NCBI GenBank assembly: GCA_022393335.1
Contig: JAJEKB010021159.1
Location: 603,262-667,261 of the forward strand
Direction: 5' to 3'
Source of the DNA: Macrotrachela quadricornifera
Lineage: Eukaryota; Rotifera; Eurotatoria; Philodinida; Philodinidae
Length of the DNA: 64,000 nucleotides
Under the pieces are notes generated by a model, which was not told where the DNA came from, searched no databases, and saw only the letters and a program-made list of their open reading frames with translations. This document shows, in pieces, positions 10,557 through 21,639 of the stretch; within the stretch, counting starts at the first letter, position 1, and every line of letters starts with the position of its first letter. The translations under genes and the position numbers were made by a program.

Positions 10557-11940
10557 GTAAGTTACTACATTTTCCTAGTCCATATAATTCTCTTCTTTGT
10601 TTTCATTCAAACTAAAGAAGTGCAAAATCACTATTACAAGTGAATTTTGTCTATTTGAACATGCAATATAATAACAGATAGGTTGGCTTATAGAGTATTC
10701 ATCATGTACAAAAATGACTGAGGGCGAGATAAATGCTTGATGAGGAAAACATGTTAATACTAGAGAAAAGTGTTTGAGTGACTCTCCTTTATTCAAATAC
10801 ATGAAAATATAATAGTTTTTCTTTTAAGAGTGTTGTGGGAAAATGTTGCAGTTCATTTTGCTGCCGTTAATTGATACTTCTCTCTGCGTGAAAACCTATT
10901 GAAATATCATATTTATTGATATATTCGATGCGTGTTCAAAAAAACCAAAATTTTTAACGTATCAATATACTTTTGCTAAAGAGAACCATTATCCGATTTG
11001 AAATAGAGGAAGAATGAATGTTATTTAAATAACTCGAGAATGTTCACATCTAGCGAGTTCAAAATTTCACTGTTCAAGGAATAAGATCAAGACGCATTGA
11101 ATTATCTTACATATTATCTCTGAGAAACTTCACGAGTGTGTTGTCGATTGAAATTATAAAAGGTCAACGCGATGAATATCATCATTATCAAAGTGGTTTT
11201 GAGCAATATATTAGAACAAGTGATTAAAATTCTAGAAAACTATGCAAAGTCGATATTTTAACTTTGGCTACTCGGAGACGATGAGCATCAAAACGAGATT
11301 ACACAACTTAAATGTGGAAACTTTTGCAAATAGTCGTCTTCGATTTATTACGTTTTTGATATTTATCATTGATTTGATTTTTAATGACCATAAGCCGGAA
11401 GAAAATGAATCTTTTATCTATTGCATTTTGAGCTTTTCTCGACGTGGCATGATCCATAAAAGCGTTCTCTAATAATTGAGCTAAACTTTGTTCACATGCT
11501 ACTGACAATGTCAATTTCTTCAATGTCCAATATTCTGAAGATTATGAATCTACTCTAGCCTTCATATAACACGCTGGCTTTCTAGAATTCTCTTCGTGAA
11601 ATCTTGGAAAACCTCTAAAAAAATAATACATATTTTATGATTCCATGCACTTTAATATTTTCTTTCTAACAGTATAAGACTGAACTCGCGACTTGTTAGC
11701 GTTTCCGGACTATTGAAAAAGATCTACTTCTTGAATTTCAAAATTGATAATAGTTTCATTGTTATTCGCTACAAAATAGAAAAAAAGGAAGAAGACTTCC
11801 TCTTTTGGCTATAGTTATAGTTACAGAATGGTCCCGGAGACAGTTTCTTGAGTCCAACATTCTTCTTTTAACTGATAAGTTTGTGAAACAGTCGTTCATT
11901 TCATACTAATGAATCAACTGATTTCTTTTCATCTTCTAAG

Positions 11941-12100
11941 GATGCAACAACTGGCTTGGTAGAGCCATCAAAAAATGTCTATCAGTGAGTTACATTTATC
12001 GTTCACCTTACACATATCTTGTCTTTGATACAGATAATAGCAATAAGTGTGCTGATAGCTCTTGTTGCGCTTATTTTGTGCCGGCTTTGGTCTTTTCAAG
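11941..12100 (+). CDS. Possible membrane-anchor exon pair (hypothetical)
   Basis: Acceptor cttctaag precedes 11941, with a donor atca|gtgagt at 11984/11985. A 49-bp intron ends in gatacag, and a second exon covers 12034-12100 with donor caag|gtaag. Spliced in frame, this reads GCNNWLGRAIKKCLS followed by IIAISVLIALVALILC and RLWSFQ, a hydrophobic stretch of about 16-18 residues with basic flanks. That would fit a single membrane helix. It may belong with the Ig exons 1.4 kb upstream. Support is splice consensus and hydrophobicity only. Confidence 0.35.
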
Positions 12101-12239
12101 GTAAGTAAAGTTTAACGGTCATTGTATTAGTGAATCTTAATAGCGAGGTATCTTATGGTTAAAGATAATCAATGGATCTCTGCACAGAGAAATTTTAAAT
12201 TGACTAGTCATATGAAATATAGATGATTTTAAGCTTTGT

Positions 12240-12460
12240 TTACTATCGAAATCCTTGCAAGAATAGAGGTATATGCAGCTTCAGTTCAGATGGCATCTAC
12301 AGTTGTGCTTGTCTGGTTCATTACAAAAGACTTCATTGCAAAACTCGGACCAGCTTTCCGTTGCATTTGTACAAGAACTTCTACTTTTACATATGTATAA
12401 GGTGTGCAAACCAAACCCATGCCTTAATAGACACAAATGCAATGGCAACGGCATGAGATC
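12240..12460 (+). pseudogene. Decayed EGF-like domain(s)
   Basis: One frame reads NPCKNRGICSFSSDGIYSC then ACLVHYKRLHC, five of the six cysteine landmarks of an EGF module. A second partial module, VCKPNPCLNRHKCNGNG, follows about 60 bp later in a different frame. The first cysteine and the frame continuity are lost, so this is best read as a relic. It lies upstream of the intact EGF exon array but differs from it in sequence. Confidence 0.5.
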
Positions 12461-12569
12461 AGAAACCAAGAGCGCATTTCTGAAAAATCGGAAGAAGTAT
12501 AATCCAATATATTAGCGGTCTGAGGCCGTTGAAATTGAATAGACTTTCTGTATATTTTTTCTGCATTTA

Positions 12570-13228
12570 CAGTCCTCACAAAAATTCAGAGACACTGAAG
12601 ACTGATCTCCACAAACTCCTTTTCCTATATCAAGTCAACTTTTTCTTTATGGTAAGTGCAGTTAATAATGCAAGCTTTCATACTGTACTATACGGAGTCA
12701 AAGCATCTGTATTAATATTGAAAAATAAAGGATGCCAAAGTCATCCACCAGAAAAAAATTCTGGAGAGGTTTAGATACCTTTGTGAATGCTTCGACGATT
12801 AGTGAAACCAGTTCTGGTGTGCTATTAACATGATTATAGACTATTGAAATCTATTTATTCGAGATTTATTGTATTATTTTTTGAATTAGGGGTGTACAGC
12901 TCACGCTCACGCTCATGAGCGCTCAGAATTTCCGCTCGCGCTCCTACTACTCCCGCTCACGGTAAGCACCAGCGAGTATAATCAGCGGTCACGGGTACTC
13001 GTGAGCGTGAGCTGTACACTCCTATTTTCTATCGACATCAAGCGCGTTCGAGAGCTTTTTTCTGTTGGACGATTTTTCTATATCAATACGGATGTTCCAG
13101 TCGGCATAGTATAGTATGAAAGCTTGAACTGTTCACTACACTTATCATAATTCAAAACTTGACTTGATATCGAAAAAAGAGTTTCAGGAAATCAACTTTA
13201 AGTGCACCAGAATTTTTCGCAAAGAATG
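12570..13228. mobile_element. Tc1-like non-autonomous element, copy A
   Basis: TIRs start CAGTCCTCACAAAAATTCAG and end in the matching inverse (gaatttttcgcaaagaatg). TA flanks lie at 12568-12569 and 13229-13230. Internal segments such as ctgtattaatattgaaaaat and catccaccagaaaaaa recur in copy B at 14296-15232. Copy A ends 32 bp before the first EGF exon. It holds a nested 136-bp foldback at 12888-13023. It has no transposase ORF. Confidence 0.7.
12888..13023. mobile_element. GC-rich 136-bp foldback MITE
   Basis: Ends are AGGGGTGTACAGCTCACGCT and its inverse, with CGCTCACGCTCATGAGCG motifs inside. It is much richer in GC than its surroundings. The corresponding position in Tc1-like copy B (around 15030) lacks it, so it inserted into copy A. 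The ends look hAT-like, but no clean 8-bp duplication was seen. Confidence 0.7.
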
Positions 13229-13260
13229 TATCTCCCAACGCTTCCTACGAAATTTTATAG

Positions 13261-14255
13261 ATTGTTACCAAGTCAACAACGGTGGCTGTGGGCCGAACGC
13301 TTTGTGTTCCCATGATCCAACAACATATACAAGCAAATGTACTTGTAATACTGGTTACATCAATACTGGATCAGGAACTAACTTGGTGTGCACAGGTAAC
13401 ACTCGGAGGGACTTGGGCAAGATCATAAGTATGAATCTATCAATAGTTTTTAACAAATCATTGTAGATTGTTGCGAAGTCAACAACAGTGACTGCGGGGT
13501 GAACGCTTTGTGTTCTCACGATTCAACAACATATGCACGAAAATGTACTTGCAAGAGTGGTTACACCAATACTGGATCAGGAACTAAGTTGATTTGCACA
13601 GGTAACACTCTGAGGGACTTGGATACGATCTTGAGGTTGAATGTATCGACACTTTTTATCAAATCATTGTAGATTGTTGCCAAGTCAACAACGGTGACTG
13701 CGGGACGAACGCTTTGTGTTTCCACGATCCAACAACATATGCATGTAAATGTACTTGCAAGACTGGTTACATCAACACTGAATCAAACGCTAACCNNNNN
13801 NNNNNCATCAACACTGAATCAAACGCTAACCCGGTTTGCACAGGTAACACTCGGATGGACTTGGGCAAGATTATGAGTATGAATCTATCGATACTTTTTA
13901 TCGAATCATTGTAGATTGTTGCGAAGTCAACAACGGTAACTGTGGTGCGAACGCTTTGTGTACCCACGATCCAACAACATATACATGCAAATGTACTTGT
14001 AATACTGGTTACATCAATGCTGGATCAGGAACTCACTTAGTGTGCACAGGTAACACTCGGAGGGACTTGAGCAAGATCATAAGTATGAATCTATCAATAC
14101 TGTTCATCAAATCGTTGTAGATTGTTGCCAAGTCAACAACGGTGGCTGTGGGTCAAACGCTTTGTGTTCCCACGATCCAACAACATATGCATGCAAATGT
14201 ACTTGTAAGACTGGTTATACCAATACTGGATCAGACGCTAACCCGATTTGCAAAG
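13261..14255 (+). CDS. EGF-like domain exon array: five tandem 135-bp exons
   Basis: Exons are 13261-13395, 13467-13601, 13673-13843 (interrupted by an N gap), 13915-14049 and 14121-14255. Each begins after TAG and ends at (A)G|GTAA. All four introns are exactly 71 bp, so the repeat period is 206 bp. Every junction is phase 1, and a split codon G|AT restores Asp. Each exon encodes one module of the pattern DCCxVNNGGCGxNALCSHDP, TTYxxKCTCxTGYxNTGS, then LxCT. Its cysteine spacing resembles cbEGF/fibrillin or complement-type EGF domains, so an extracellular adhesive or ligand role is likely. All five frames are open. N- and C-terminal exons of the gene were not identified, because Tc1-like elements abut both sides. 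Tandem duplication of one exon plus intron explains the array. Confidence 0.8.
13796..13805. other. Assembly gap (10 N) inside EGF exon 3
   Basis: Ten Ns are flanked by the same 26 bp on both sides (13770-13795 and 13806-13831). Dropping the Ns and one copy returns exon 3 to 135 bp and the period to 206 bp. The gap therefore looks like an unmerged contig overlap rather than missing DNA. Confidence 0.9.
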
Positions 14256-14295
14256 GTAATATCCTAAAGCACAAGCAATCATTTAGGTAAATGTA

Positions 14296-15232
14296 CAGTT
14301 CTCGCAAAATATTCTGGGACACCGAATATTGAGTTGCCGAACCCAGATCGATGAATCCGACGGCAAATGCGATAGGATTCCTTTCGGAATGGATCTGATT
14401 TAAGGTGACTTCCGGTAACCGACGAAATGTGATGGGTATTCGGGTTGTGGATCGATATGCGGATCCCTAGTGTTGGACTTCGATGGAATGCTACCACCGG
14501 AATTTAACGAAACCCATCGGCGGACTTTAACTGACCTATAAAGTTGGCCCCAGATACTAATGTTTTAAAATACGTAATTATGAGTACAGAGCGGTCAACA
14601 TCTACCGATAGGTTCCGTCGAATTCCGACAACAGATTTCATTAGATTCCAACACTAGGGATCCGCATATCGGTCCACAACACAGAAATCCATAGAATTTT
14701 GTCGACTGATTGTATCCTATGAGATGCGATAGAATCCGACAATTGGATTCATCCACCTGGGAAACTCTTCTTCCTTTATCACATCAAGTTTTTATTTATG
14801 GTGGATGTAGAGAATAGTTTAAGCTTTCATATTGTACTATACCGACTCAAAACATCTGTATTAATATTGAAAAATAAAGGATACGAAAATCATCCACCAG
14901 AAAAAAGTTCCGGAACAGTTTCGATAACGTTATGAATGCTTTGAAGATTAGTGAAACCAGTTCTTTTATGGTATTGATGTGATTATAGACTATTGAAATC
15001 TACTTATTCGAGTTTTATTTTATTATTTGTTTGTAGCAACATAAAGCCTGTTATAAAGCTTTTTCTCTTGAACGATTTTTCTATTTTAATACAGACGTTT
15101 TCAGTCGACATAGTAAAGTACGAAAGCTTTAAGTTCTGACTACATTTACTATAAATAAAGAGTTGACTTCATATAGAAAAAACAGTTTCGGGAAATCCAT
15201 TTTACGTGTCCCAGAATTTTTTCCAAGGACTG
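14296..15232. mobile_element. Tc1-like non-autonomous element, copy B
   Basis: TIRs are CAGTTCTCGCAAAATATTCT, then GGGACAC, and the inverse (gtgtcccagaattttttcca then aggactg). TA flanks lie at 14294-14295 and 15233-15234. It starts 40 bp after the last EGF exon. It shares several hundred bp with copy A and the same TIR family as 53888-54805. It carries a nested inverted-repeat element at 14342-14761. Confidence 0.75.
14342..14761. mobile_element. Nested ~420-bp inverted-repeat element
   Basis: It starts CCCAGATCGATGAATCCGAC and ends with the near-inverse ggattcatccacctggg. An internal pair, atgcggatccctagtgttgg and its inverse, lies near 14458 and 14650. It is absent from Tc1-like copy A, so it inserted into copy B. 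A related piece (aatccgac, aataggattcct, gacctggg) occurs at about 38560-38770. Confidence 0.6.
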
Positions 15233-15511
15233 TACAAACAAAATGGTATTCGTTAGATACTTTTTTACTTCAACGTCAGCAGATGATTGTAGACCACAAA
15301 TACAGAATTTTTTGTTTGAGTCGAAAATTACAAAAATCAACAGAATGTATTAGACAGATGACCTATTGATTCAAAACAGTTAGAAGTTGTTCATTCTGCT
15401 TTTGCGAGCATAGATTTGAAATATTACATAATATTTCTATTAGTTATCATCTCGCTATACTATGAACTATTAAAAAAAGTTGAACACCAACATTTTTCAA
15501 CCGATGATTGA

Positions 15512-15835
15512 CCTTAAAGGGGAAGATTGAAAAATCATGAAATTTTTCCTCACGCTAGAAATGCTGTAAAATGAAAGTCTTTTCCACCCAGATCCTGAAT
15601 CGGTTATCTATTTGTCAAGATTTGATCTCTTTCTTTTCGACGTTTCCCGTAGGGGAGTACCTAGATCTGAGTCTTACACCAAGGTACCCCCTAGAGGAAA
15701 CATCGAAAAGAAAGAGATCAAATCTTGGTAAACAGATAACGGATTCATGATCTGGGTGGAAAAGACTTTCATTTTACAGCATTTCTAGCGTGAGGAAAAG
15801 TTTCATGATTTGTCAATCATATCCTTTACTGATTA
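15512..15835. mobile_element. ~320-bp foldback MITE
   Basis: Long inverted repeats share cctcacgctagaaatgctgt, tgaaagtcttttccacccag and gatctctttcttttcga, each with its inverse. The loop is about 30 bp, near 15660-15690. There is no ORF. Confidence 0.8.
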
Positions 15836-17230
15836 TCAATTTAATATTACCGTAAGATTGTACTTCATAGATTTCCAATGATTTTTTTCGTATTTTAATT
15901 TTGTCTGTCAATCTCAAATTAGGATAATTATCGCTCGATGATGATAGAATTGGTCTTGACATTTTTCTGTCGTTTCGTCCATTTGTGTCATATTTGCATG
16001 AAGAACTCTTCTTTCATTTGGTTTGAAAAAATGAATCAACCCGATATTCGATTATTCACACTGATGGATATATTCCAGTAACTAGTATAGTTTCGAATAA
16101 TAGTTAACACATTGCATTAAGGATTACAAGAGCACCTTGGCTTAAATCTCTTTATCATACAATATTTTATCGTATTCTTTTCGTTGATGTAGATCTAATT
16201 AGATGTTTTATATTTTCATCTTCTAGTCATATTTGTGACTGTTACATGACTCAACTGAGATACAATCATGATATCCGACGAAATGAAAGAAAAAGCTCTT
16301 TCGTTTATCTTGAATCATTCAGAATCAAAGTTCCATATGTCCCATTCCGAAACAATCGTTTAGTAGTTTTTCTTCTTCATCCTTTTTAATTCTCGATGAT
16401 GTTCAAATGATTTTTTCTACTATTTTTGAATACGTAAAAGACACGGTGCATCTGACACTGTTCATTAAATTCGTGAAAAATTATCGATTTTTCCTTGGCA
16501 GTTTTTCGAGGTTTGTTTCACTCAAGCTATTTAGATCAATATATTCTAATCGACCATACTCATCATCATTGATTCTTATCAAACGAATCGTTTTTCGTTA
16601 TCTTCTTAGAACATTTCAATGAGAATTTTCTCGTATATGCAATGTCGAAAAAGGGATCAATAATGATGAACGAACTGAAATTTGTGTGTTAGATGTTGTT
16701 TCATTGAGATGACAGGTGCACTTTTATTTCTCAATGGCCTATAAAAGTCTTCTAAACCATGATAATAGCCAACAGTTGTTCAAAATACACTCACATCAAA
16801 TGACTTGAAATTGTTCCAGTCACGCAAACACTTATTTCCTTCTCTTTTGACCTCTGGCATAAATAGTTTTTGTCTTCTTATTGTCGAAAAACCTTTCCAA
16901 CATCACATCCTGTAATTCTTTTGTATCTCAGTAATTTATATTCAATTCTGTTATTGAATTTAGATGGAGAGGTTTATTTTTTTAACTATACTTTTGTTTG
17001 ATGAGATGACCCAGTATCAAAACAATAGAAATAATCGAAATCTTTGATTTTTCCATTTTTTTAATTGATCCAATAAAATTTTCTAAACAACCATCAACAT
17101 CGAAAATAATAAAGAACGAAACAGTTAGGGTCAATGAGATGTCATTTTACATGTAGTAAAGATATTTTTTGTAGGGAAAAGTTTGTTTGATAAAAATGAA
17201 GTAATGATGTACCCACCCATGATGTCGATT
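15836..17230. other. Intergenic, nothing recognised
   Basis: AT-rich with no domain-bearing ORF. The 71-codon ORF at 16407-16622 has no family resemblance and normal background composition. Confidence 0.4.
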
Positions 17231-17234
17231 TTTT

Positions 17235-17745
17235 ATTAAAACCGCCGGTTACCGCCGGTTTCTTCAAAAACGGTCAGTTAGAATCGGTTTTCCATTTTAA
17301 GCCTATCTTTTATTGATTTTTCTATTAATTCGTTAGCAAATATCGTCAGACTGTTCGTTTTTATCGAAAAAATCAGTTTATTACATCTGAGAACATGTTC
17401 TACAAAAATCCTTAAAGATGATCACTATAGGTTAGATTATAACTAATAACTATTTTTCACAGCGCCATCTTTTATTATACTCAAACTCCAAAATTAAGCA
17501 AAATTAAGCGATGTGGCTAGTACCAGCGGCTTCAGCATGCTTACAAATAAGGGAGGCGTGATTTCGACTAAAATCGGACAACTTCTTAAGAATAAAAAAA
17601 TATTTGTTCAGCAGGAAATAAAAAAATATATAGAAAAAGAACCACGGTTAACCGCGTTTGACTGCGGTAAGCCGAACGGTCAACCGCTCAGTTAACCGGA
17701 CGGTACAACGCGGTTAACCGACGGTTTTGAAGCGGTTTGAATCAC
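17235..17745. mobile_element. Non-autonomous element with CCGGTTAACCG-rich ends
   Basis: The left end carries aaaccgccggttaccgccgg and the right end carries ggttaaccgacggttttgaa with further gccgaacggtcaaccgc copies. These are inverted, GC-rich subterminal repeats around an AT-rich middle with no ORF. Exact borders are uncertain. Confidence 0.5.
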
Positions 17746-17751
17746 ATGGGC

Positions 17752-17995
17752 AGGTCGAACAGTACGGATCGTAATATCTGATCCAGTAATATGGCGGTAT
17801 AGTCATTACGAACGAATTCTGCACGGCCCGTAAATTGTGACAATACAGTCCCACGTTACTGTGCTCAGAAACGCAGGGTTGTATTGTTACGATTTAAAGC
17901 CATAAAGGATCCGTTCGTAATGACTATATCCGCCGTATTACTGGATCAGCTTTTACGGCTGTACTACGGTCCGTATCGTACGACCTGAATACTGT
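17752..17995. mobile_element. ~240-bp foldback MITE
   Basis: Left segment tcaggtcg-type end with gatccagtaatatggcgg, tatagtcattacgaacg; the right segment is the inverse (cgttcgtaatgactatat, ccgccgtattactggatc, gtacgacctga). It abuts the preceding element. Confidence 0.7.
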
Positions 17996-18684
17996 AGTAT
18001 CTTTATTGTGTTTGAATTAATTATTGTTTCGTGATCGTTTTGACTTGTGTGCACAGGCGGCGCAAGGTTAATTTGTTAGAGGAAACAATAAACTGCAGAA
18101 CGAGTCTTGTGCGTCGCTCGCCCCTCTCCCGAATAAGATGTGCGACAGAAAGTTTTTTTTTTGTAAAGTTAATTTTCGAAAACATGCTGTTGAAGGGTTA
18201 CATCTTAATTCATTTCACAGCATATTCTGAGTTCGGAAGGAGCTTGATATGTTTATTAAAAAAAACTATTCAGAATAAGAGAGTCTATTTCAAATTTCTT
18301 TTGTTATTATCTTCTAATCACTGCTTATAAGGGTCTCCACTCAATAATGATGTGAGAGATTGGCTAGTATTATAATAGCTATTTTTCCAAGAAATGTTAG
18401 TATAATGGGGAATTGAGAATTGTAATCTTCTTAGTAACACCGTTTATCTAACTAGTTATGTTAACAGACAGGTGGTATCGTTTATCCATGAGCTGCTGTA
18501 TGGCAATTGTAGACCGAAGCATAAAGTAGAAATTTAGATTATATAATTAACTAAAGATTGAGAAAATATGAAGGAATAAGATACTTGGATAATTTGTGAC
18601 TTGCACAAGCTATATCAACACATTTTCGCAGTTTGTTAAAAGTCACTATTTCATATAAAATTATAGTTATTAATTAAAAATGTA

Positions 18685-18945
18685 TTAATGAGTATTATAG
18701 AAAAAAGTGCATTCTTGTTCAAGAATTCTACACAAATATTTTATTTCTTTTGAAAATATTCTTTTTTTTCCATATTTTCTTGATACAAAATCAGTTACAG
18801 TAGCATCAATATCAATTTGACAACCTTTTTCTACGTTGTTTAATGTTAAAGATATTAATCGTTCTTGACTAGTTGTATTCCTAATAAACGTTTTGGATCT
18901 TCTTAAAGACGAAAAGCTTCTCTCACATTCACACACTACTAGCAT
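18685..18945 (-). pseudogene. hAT transposase C-terminal (dimerisation) fragment
   Basis: An 86-codon ORF reads CECERSFSSLRRSKTFIRNT followed by TSQERLISLTLNNVEK, the conserved hAT C-terminal dimerisation motif (ERSFSxLRRIKTxLRxTxxxxRLxxLxLLxI). The N-terminal catalytic region is not recognisable in the DNA on either side. It is therefore a 3' remnant of an autonomous hAT element, probably non-functional. Confidence 0.7.
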
Positions 18946-19960
18946 TGTCCATAGGTAAAGTTTATCAAAAAGAAAACGAAAAAAAACAATGAAAGCCGTT
19001 TGAACAGCTTGCCTTTATTTTAAACAAACGTCGAAAAAGATTAGTTAATAAATTACATCAATGGTATGTTGCTTCATCTTTAATTCTTTTGATAAGAATC
19101 GATATCGAACATAGATAATAAAAATAAACTTATCACTATACAGTAGACAAACTGATGATTCAAATCAGCCCTCATATATTAATTACAGAGTCGTATTGAA
19201 TATGTATTTTTTGAATTATATAGTTTTACTCCACACTACTATACAAAGAATGAATGAATACTTAGGGAAAGCAATAAAAGTTTATTGCTTCTCCAAAATT
19301 TTTTTAGGAGAAGCAATTGCTGTTCCTTATAGTGCTGGTACGCCACCTATGCTTGTGTGAAACTTTCATATGATGTTCATTTTTTCCTTTGCAGAACGAG
19401 AAATATTGGAATGATTTGTCGATCAACAACACAAGGGATGAAGAAATATTAAATAGTTCATATTTATTCAGAAAAAAAGACTTTTAAAGAAAGAGAATCT
19501 CGTTTTTCACATTGATCAATTTTCTCTGTTCTTGATTGACCTTAATGTCAACAATGAGAGATACTTTTGGTTCCATTTAGAAAGTTCCTACAGATAAGTT
19601 TCGTTCGAATCGAAAGAAGGCAAATCAGTTTTGTTCCCAATCTTACAGCTGATCACTTTCGACCATTCCTTTCCTGCTTTTCAAGATGATAATTTAGATA
19701 AGCGTTGATATTTATCACTAACGTAAGATGAGATTTTATTTGTATTCTTGAATTTGAAAGTTTCGTCGATCGATTCTGTTAGCGTCAACAGATGTTACAT
19801 TGTTGTCGCTAACCTTTCCTTTTTTCTTTCGTTCTCCTTTACACGGCCTATGTGAGGTTCGATATTTTCCGACATATACATATATCAATTGTTTTTCTTT
19901 TCTCTCTCTCGTTCAACCATATGAACAAGTTTTTCCCAGCTCTTTCTCCCTATTTTTCTT
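18946..19960. other. Spacer upstream of calreticulin retrocopy
   Basis: AT-rich with no ORF of note. A small inverted pair, attgcttctcc and ggagaagcaat, lies near 19285-19316. Any promoter adopted by the downstream retrocopy would lie here, but none could be identified. Confidence 0.35.
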
Positions 19961-19964
19961 TTGT

Positions 19965-19987
19965 CGCTTATTACAACTTACCAAAAG
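19965..19987 (+). other. Spliced-leader-like sequence in the genome (trans-splicing footprint)
   Basis: The 23 nt contain GCTTATTACAACTTACCAA, followed by AAG. As I recall the published bdelloid spliced leader, 21 of 23 positions match (differences at positions 1 and 21). It sits 13 nt upstream of the calreticulin ATG and is not followed by a GT donor, so it is not an SL RNA gene. The simplest reading is a reverse-transcribed, trans-spliced mRNA. Confidence 0.7.
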
Positions 19988-20000
19988 CATCATCTTTATC

Positions 20001-21194
20001 ATGATTCGGTGAAGTTGTTCATTGCTATTACTTAGTCTTATTATAGCTGCCTATTCGACAGATCATTTCGTTGAAAAATTCGATGACGACAGTTATAAAG
20101 ATCGATGGGTTCAATCAACAGCCAAATCAGATCTCGGCGAATTTAAATTATCTCATGGTAAATTCTTTGGTGATGCAAAGAAAGATCTTGGTCTTCAAAC
20201 TTCCCAAGATGCTCGCTTCTATGCTATTTCAGCAAAATTTAAACCATTCTCGAACGAAGGCAAAACACTCGTCATTCAATTTACCGTTAAACATGAACAA
20301 AACATTGATTGTGGCGGTGGTTATGTCAGAGTCTATCCATCCGATACTGATCAAAAAGCTCTTACCGATGATTTACCATTTCACATTATGTTCGGTCCCG
20401 ATATTTGTGGTTATAGTACGAAAAAAGTTCATGTTATTTTTACTTACAAAGGAAAGCGCTTACTCATTAAAAAAGATATCAAATGTAAAGATGATGAATT
20501 TACCCATTTATATACATTAATTTTAAATCCTGATAATACCTATGAAGTTCGTATTGATAATGAAAAAGTTCAAAGTGGTAAACTCGAAGAAGATTGGGAT
20601 TTTACTGTTCCAAAACGGATTCCTGATTCTAATGCAAAGAAACCATCAGATTGGGTTGATGAACCTAAAATCAATGATCCAACTGATACTAAACCAGCTG
20701 ATTGGGATACACCAGAATATATTCCTAATCACGATGTTAAGAAACCCGAAGATTGGGATTATGAAATCGATGGTGCATGGGAACCACCAATGATCGATAA
20801 TCCAGAATACAAAGGTGTTTGGAAAGCTCGTCAGATCGATAATCCAGATTATAAAGGACCATGGATTCATCCTGAAATCGATAATCCCGAATATACTGAA
20901 GATCCTAATCTTTATTTATATAAAGATATTGGTGTTATTGGTTTCGAATTATGGCAAGTAAAATCGGGTACAATCTTTGATAATGTCATCATTACAGAGA
21001 GTGTTCAACGAGCTGAAGAATTCGGTAATGAAACTTGGGGTAAAACAAAAGATGCTGAAAAACGAATGAAAGATGACCAGGATGAAGCTGAACGAAAGAA
21101 GAGAGAAGCTAAAGAAAAAGCTAAGAAATCATAGGATGATGATGAATCGGATGCTGAAGCAACGAAAACATCCCATCCCGATGATAAACTATAA
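20001..21194 (+). pseudogene. Calreticulin retrocopy (intronless, SL-tagged, two nonsense codons)
   Basis: Calreticulin is the ER lumen lectin chaperone and calcium store. The body is clear: FVEKFDDDSYKDRWVQS, signature 1 KHEQNIDCGGGYVRV, signature 2 IMFGPDICG, three type-1 P-domain repeats (KKPSDW, TKPADW, KKPEDW) and three type-2 repeats (IDNPEY/IDNPDY). It then runs into the charged C-domain. The frame from ATG 20001 has TGA at codon 4, inside what would be a signal peptide (SCSLLLLSLIIAAYS). A TAG at 21132-21134 comes 19 codons before a TAA at 21192. The skipped tail is acidic and ends HPDDKL, close to an ER-retrieval tetrapeptide. Between the two stops, 370 codons are open. There are no introns, and an SL-like 5' end points to retroposition. 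It could still be expressed from a non-ATG start, but without its retrieval tail. If either stop is an assembly error, it may be a functional retrogene. Confidence 0.85.
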
Positions 21195-21639
21195 TTTAAT
21201 CGTTAGCATGTATTCATCGTACATTCCCAGTCAGTTTTAATTGAGAAAAAAAACACTATACATAAGAACATCCTGTGAGTTAGTTTTCTTTATCATTTCC
21301 CTATACAAACATTTTTATTTAGCTTTTAGTCGATCTTCTTTCTTTTTCTATTGTTGTTCATTTTTGCTTTTCTTAGTCTTTTTTTTCTCCTCTTTCATTA
21401 TGATTTACATTAAAAATGAAAATCGAATAGTCGATGATGCAAGAAGGCCAGAAAAACTGGAAAATCATAGACTGACTTCACAATGACACTAAGTCCAGGA
21501 AAACTCCACTACTCCATTCATTTGTTTTTAAGAATTCTTTTGTTTTTGTTATTGTTGCTCATTTGGTGCAGCTAATCTATATATTTACCTATGTATACAT
21601 TTAACTCTAGTCTGCTTGTGTTTGCTTGCATGTCTTGAT

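Noticed and set aside
12529..12774. 81-codon ORF
   Set aside because: Lies inside the Tc1-like element copy A; the homologous part of copy B is not open.
13261..14255. Regularly spaced repeats resembling a CRISPR array
   Set aside because: Units are 206 bp, carry open reading frames and splice sites, and the organism is a eukaryote; they are EGF exons.
19965..19987. SL RNA gene
   Set aside because: There is no GT donor after the leader and no Sm-like site following; the leader runs straight into a 5'UTR.
20071..20793. 149- and 83-codon ORFs overlapping calreticulin in another frame
   Set aside because: Frame shadows of the calreticulin body, with Ile/Lys/Met-rich nonsense composition.
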